A stretch of 6,565 nucleotides of DNA, taken from Planctomycetota bacterium. GTDB lineage: Bacteria; Planctomycetota; Phycisphaerae; UBA1845. How positions within the stretch are numbered: position 1 is the stretch's first letter; each line of letters starts with the position of its first letter. A model generated the notes under the pieces. It worked only from the letters and a program-made list of their open reading frames with translations. It made no database searches and was not told the DNA's origin. The position numbers were made by a program, and so were the translations under genes. Shown here piece by piece: positions 5,558-6,565 of this stretch. Location: NCBI GenBank assembly GCA_022561415.1, contig JADFRH010000136.1, positions 1 through 6,565 on the forward strand, in the 5' to 3' direction.

Positions 5558-6340
5558 TCACTCCTCGGACGGCGCTTCAGGTGGGTTGCGGAAGAACTTG
5601 ATCCACCAGATACCGAACTCTCGTTCGGAGGCCGCGAGCTGTTCGGTGACGATGCCCTGACGTGCATACAGGTGCTTGGGACGCCGTCCGAGGGAAATCT
5701 CCATTTCGAGCTGCTTCTCACCCCGAAGAATCGTCAACACGACAAGCGTGCCGGGGCCGCGTGTGCGAAGGGACTCGCCGAAGGACTGGTTCAGGTTTCC
5801 ATCACCGCGCTTCAGCGGCTCGCGGTCGAGCGCGATGATCACGTCTCCTTTGCGAAGATCGGAATCCTGGGCGGCCGTGTTGGGTATGATCTTTCCAATG
5901 GCGACGCCGTAGTGCCCCTCGAGAATTCGCGGGTCGTCGTCGTTGGTATGCGGGACGCGCTGCTGCTGAATGCCGAGGAATCCGTTGCGGTCGAACACAT
6001 GGCGATCGAGATATGCCTCGTAGACGATGTCTTCGATTCGAAGACGGACCTCCAACTGGTCCGACCGCGCGTAGACCCGCCGCAGTGTCGCGAACGCCGG
6101 CGCGCCGATAGACCTCAACTTCTTGGCGGCGTTCTCACGCTCCTGGTAGAGCGGCGAGCCGAGCCGCTGAACGTCTGCCTTGATCCGCGCGTCCGTTTCG
6201 TCATCGACGGGAAGGTGGAACTCGTCATCGGTGACCCGTTCGGGCTCCAGCGAAACCCGTGGCGGCAGACCCTGACCGACCGCCGGCAGCGACCAGCCGA
6301 TCACGACAACGACCAACGCAATGAATAATAGGATTCGCAT
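5558..6340 (-). CDS. Secreted or periplasmic protein with HEAT-like region and PDZ domain
   Basis: A 260-residue protein of unknown function. It begins with a signal peptide: MR, then a hydrophobic stretch ILLFIALVVVVIGWSLPA (3-20), with likely cleavage near AVGQG (20-24); without cleavage it would be an N-terminal anchor. Residues about 52-110 form a HEAT-like helical region (LGSPLYQERENAAKKLRSIG, then LEVRLRIEDIVYEAY). Residues about 118-220 are a PDZ domain: GFLGIQ (120-125), GVAIGKIIPNTAAQDSDLRKGD (145-166) and VIIALDREPL (167-176), which match the ligand-groove and loop features of HtrA- and RseP-type PDZ domains. There is no protease domain, so it is likely a binding or scaffold protein. 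I start at ATG 6340 because it opens the signal peptide. An in-frame ATG at 6517 would add 59 residues translated from the tandem repeat and the neighbouring gene. No clear Shine-Dalgarno is seen. Confidence 0.85.
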   Translation of the reverse strand: MRILLFIALVVVVIGWSLPAVGQGLPPRVSLEPERVTDDEFHLPVDDETDARIKADVQRLGSPLYQERENAAKKLRSIGAPAFATLRRVYARSDQLEVRLRIEDIVYEAYLDRHVFDRNGFLGIQQQRVPHTNDDDPRILEGHYGVAIGKIIPNTAAQDSDLRKGDVIIALDREPLKRGDGNLNQSFGESLRTRGPGTLVVLTILRGEKQLEMEISLGRRPKHLYARQGIVTEQLAASEREFGIWWIKFFRNPPEAPSEE

Positions 6341-6357
6341 GTCAATAGCTATCAGTT

Positions 6358-6400
6358 GTTCCCGGCGCGGGGAACAGTGGTTTCGACGTTTTGCCGTCTG
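6358..6400 (-). repeat. GC-rich hairpin and degenerate repeat units (element copy 2, gene-proximal part)
   Basis: A hairpin with arms TGTTCCC (6357-6363) and GGGAACA (6370-6376) and a six-base loop lies 17 bases upstream of the PDZ-protein start. Read on the minus strand it is GTTCCC-CGCGCC-GGGAAC. It aligns with the palindrome at 4810-4829 with a two-base gap and one substitution. Next to it, the 15-mer CAAAACGTCGAAACC (minus strand 6393-6379) is identical to 4777-4791 on the plus strand. The two loci are therefore probably copies of one composite element. Confidence 0.8.
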
Positions 6401-6480
6401 GACGTTTCGACGTTTCGACGTTTCGACGTTTCGACGTTTCGACGTTTCGACGTTTCGACGTTTCGACGTTTCGACGTTTC
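6401..6480. repeat. Ten perfect tandem copies of the 8-mer GACGTTTC
   Basis: 80 bases made of exactly ten GACGTTTC units (GAAACGTC on the minus strand) with no mismatch. It begins 9 bases past the stop of the minus-strand aminotransferase fragment and ends 60 bases before the PDZ-protein start. Since 8 is not a multiple of 3, every frame cycles through the same eight codons, and none is a stop on either strand (the minus-strand peptide cycles ETSKRRNV). This makes long spurious reading frames across the region. Perfect identity points to recent expansion or slippage. Confidence 0.97.
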
Positions 6481-6489
6481 TTCCCTCTT

Positions 6490-6565
6490 CTACAACAACT
6501 CTTGCAATTTGTTGCAAACGAAATCCACATCCGCCTCGGTCAGCTCGAGGTGAAACGGCAGGGCA
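6490..6565 (-). CDS. C-terminal end of a probable DegT/DnrJ/EryC1/StrS-family aminotransferase
   Basis: Only the last 24 codons and a TAG stop are in the window; the gene enters from the right edge. The peptide ends LPFHLELTEADVDFVCNKLQELL. The pattern of a proline-histidine strand, then T/S-E-A/E-D-V, then a short amphipathic final helix is typical of the C-terminus of DegT/DnrJ/EryC1/StrS PLP-dependent sugar aminotransferases, which add amino groups to nucleotide-linked keto-sugars for cell-surface polysaccharides. The catalytic lysine and cofactor site are outside the window, so the call rests on this tail alone. It runs in the same direction as the PDZ-protein gene, with the tandem repeat between them. 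Confidence 0.55.
   Translation of the reverse strand, partial: ALPFHLELTEADVDFVCNKLQELL

Noticed and set aside
6338..6343. TTGACA on the minus strand as a -35 box
   Set aside because: It overlaps the PDZ-protein start codon, and the nearest TATTAT is only nine bases away inside the coding sequence, too close for a sigma-70 promoter.
6341..6517. N-terminal extension of the PDZ protein starting at ATG 6517
   Set aside because: The extra 59 residues come from the end of the upstream gene and the 8-bp tandem repeat; a proper signal peptide begins at ATG 6340.

Overview
The window is GC-rich, densely coded bacterial chromosome with ordinary housekeeping and regulatory genes. Two families of short dispersed repeats sit in almost every gap. 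The secreted protein at 5558-6340 combines a HEAT-like region with a PDZ domain. That design and the repeat-laden gaps are reminiscent of Planctomycetota, but this is an impression and not a demonstration; no rRNA or other phylogenetic marker is present.

Layout. (1) 1-2233, minus strand: a two-component system with the membrane sensor kinase first and an OmpR/PhoB-type response regulator 36 bases downstream; the regulator runs off the left edge. (2) 2234-2418: a divergent intergenic region holding a nested inverted repeat, a 12-bp palindrome and a 10-bp direct repeat. (3) 2419-5506, plus strand: four genes in one direction. These are mrp (Fe-S cluster carrier ATPase), a DinB-fold small protein, a fused MoaD-MoaE molybdopterin synthase, and nth (endonuclease III, an Fe-S DNA glycosylase). 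The mrp/DinB gap holds three tandem CCGAC-N3-GTCGG palindromes. The moaDE/nth gap holds a degenerate GTCGAAAC-type array plus a GC-rich palindrome. (4) 5558-6340, minus strand: the secreted HEAT-like/PDZ protein, convergent with nth. (5) 6341-6489: a second array-plus-hairpin element, here with ten perfect 8-bp units. (6) 6490-6565, minus strand: the last 24 residues of what is probably a DegT/DnrJ/EryC1/StrS-type aminotransferase.

Functional links. Mrp could supply clusters to the Fe-S enzyme Nth. Molybdopterin synthase works downstream of another Fe-S enzyme, MoaA, which is not in the window. These links are inference from gene families. The kinase and regulator almost certainly act as a pair. 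I found no CRISPR array, phage genes, transposase, tRNA or rRNA, and no multi-gene novel system. The most unusual material is the repeats: two apparently homologous copies of a composite element (GTCGAAAC array plus GC-rich hairpin), each lying between a stop codon and the next start codon in the same orientation, and a separate palindrome family that reaches into the kinase's N-terminal codons. The fused molybdopterin synthase, with its di-glycine buried inside the chain, is the most interesting protein.
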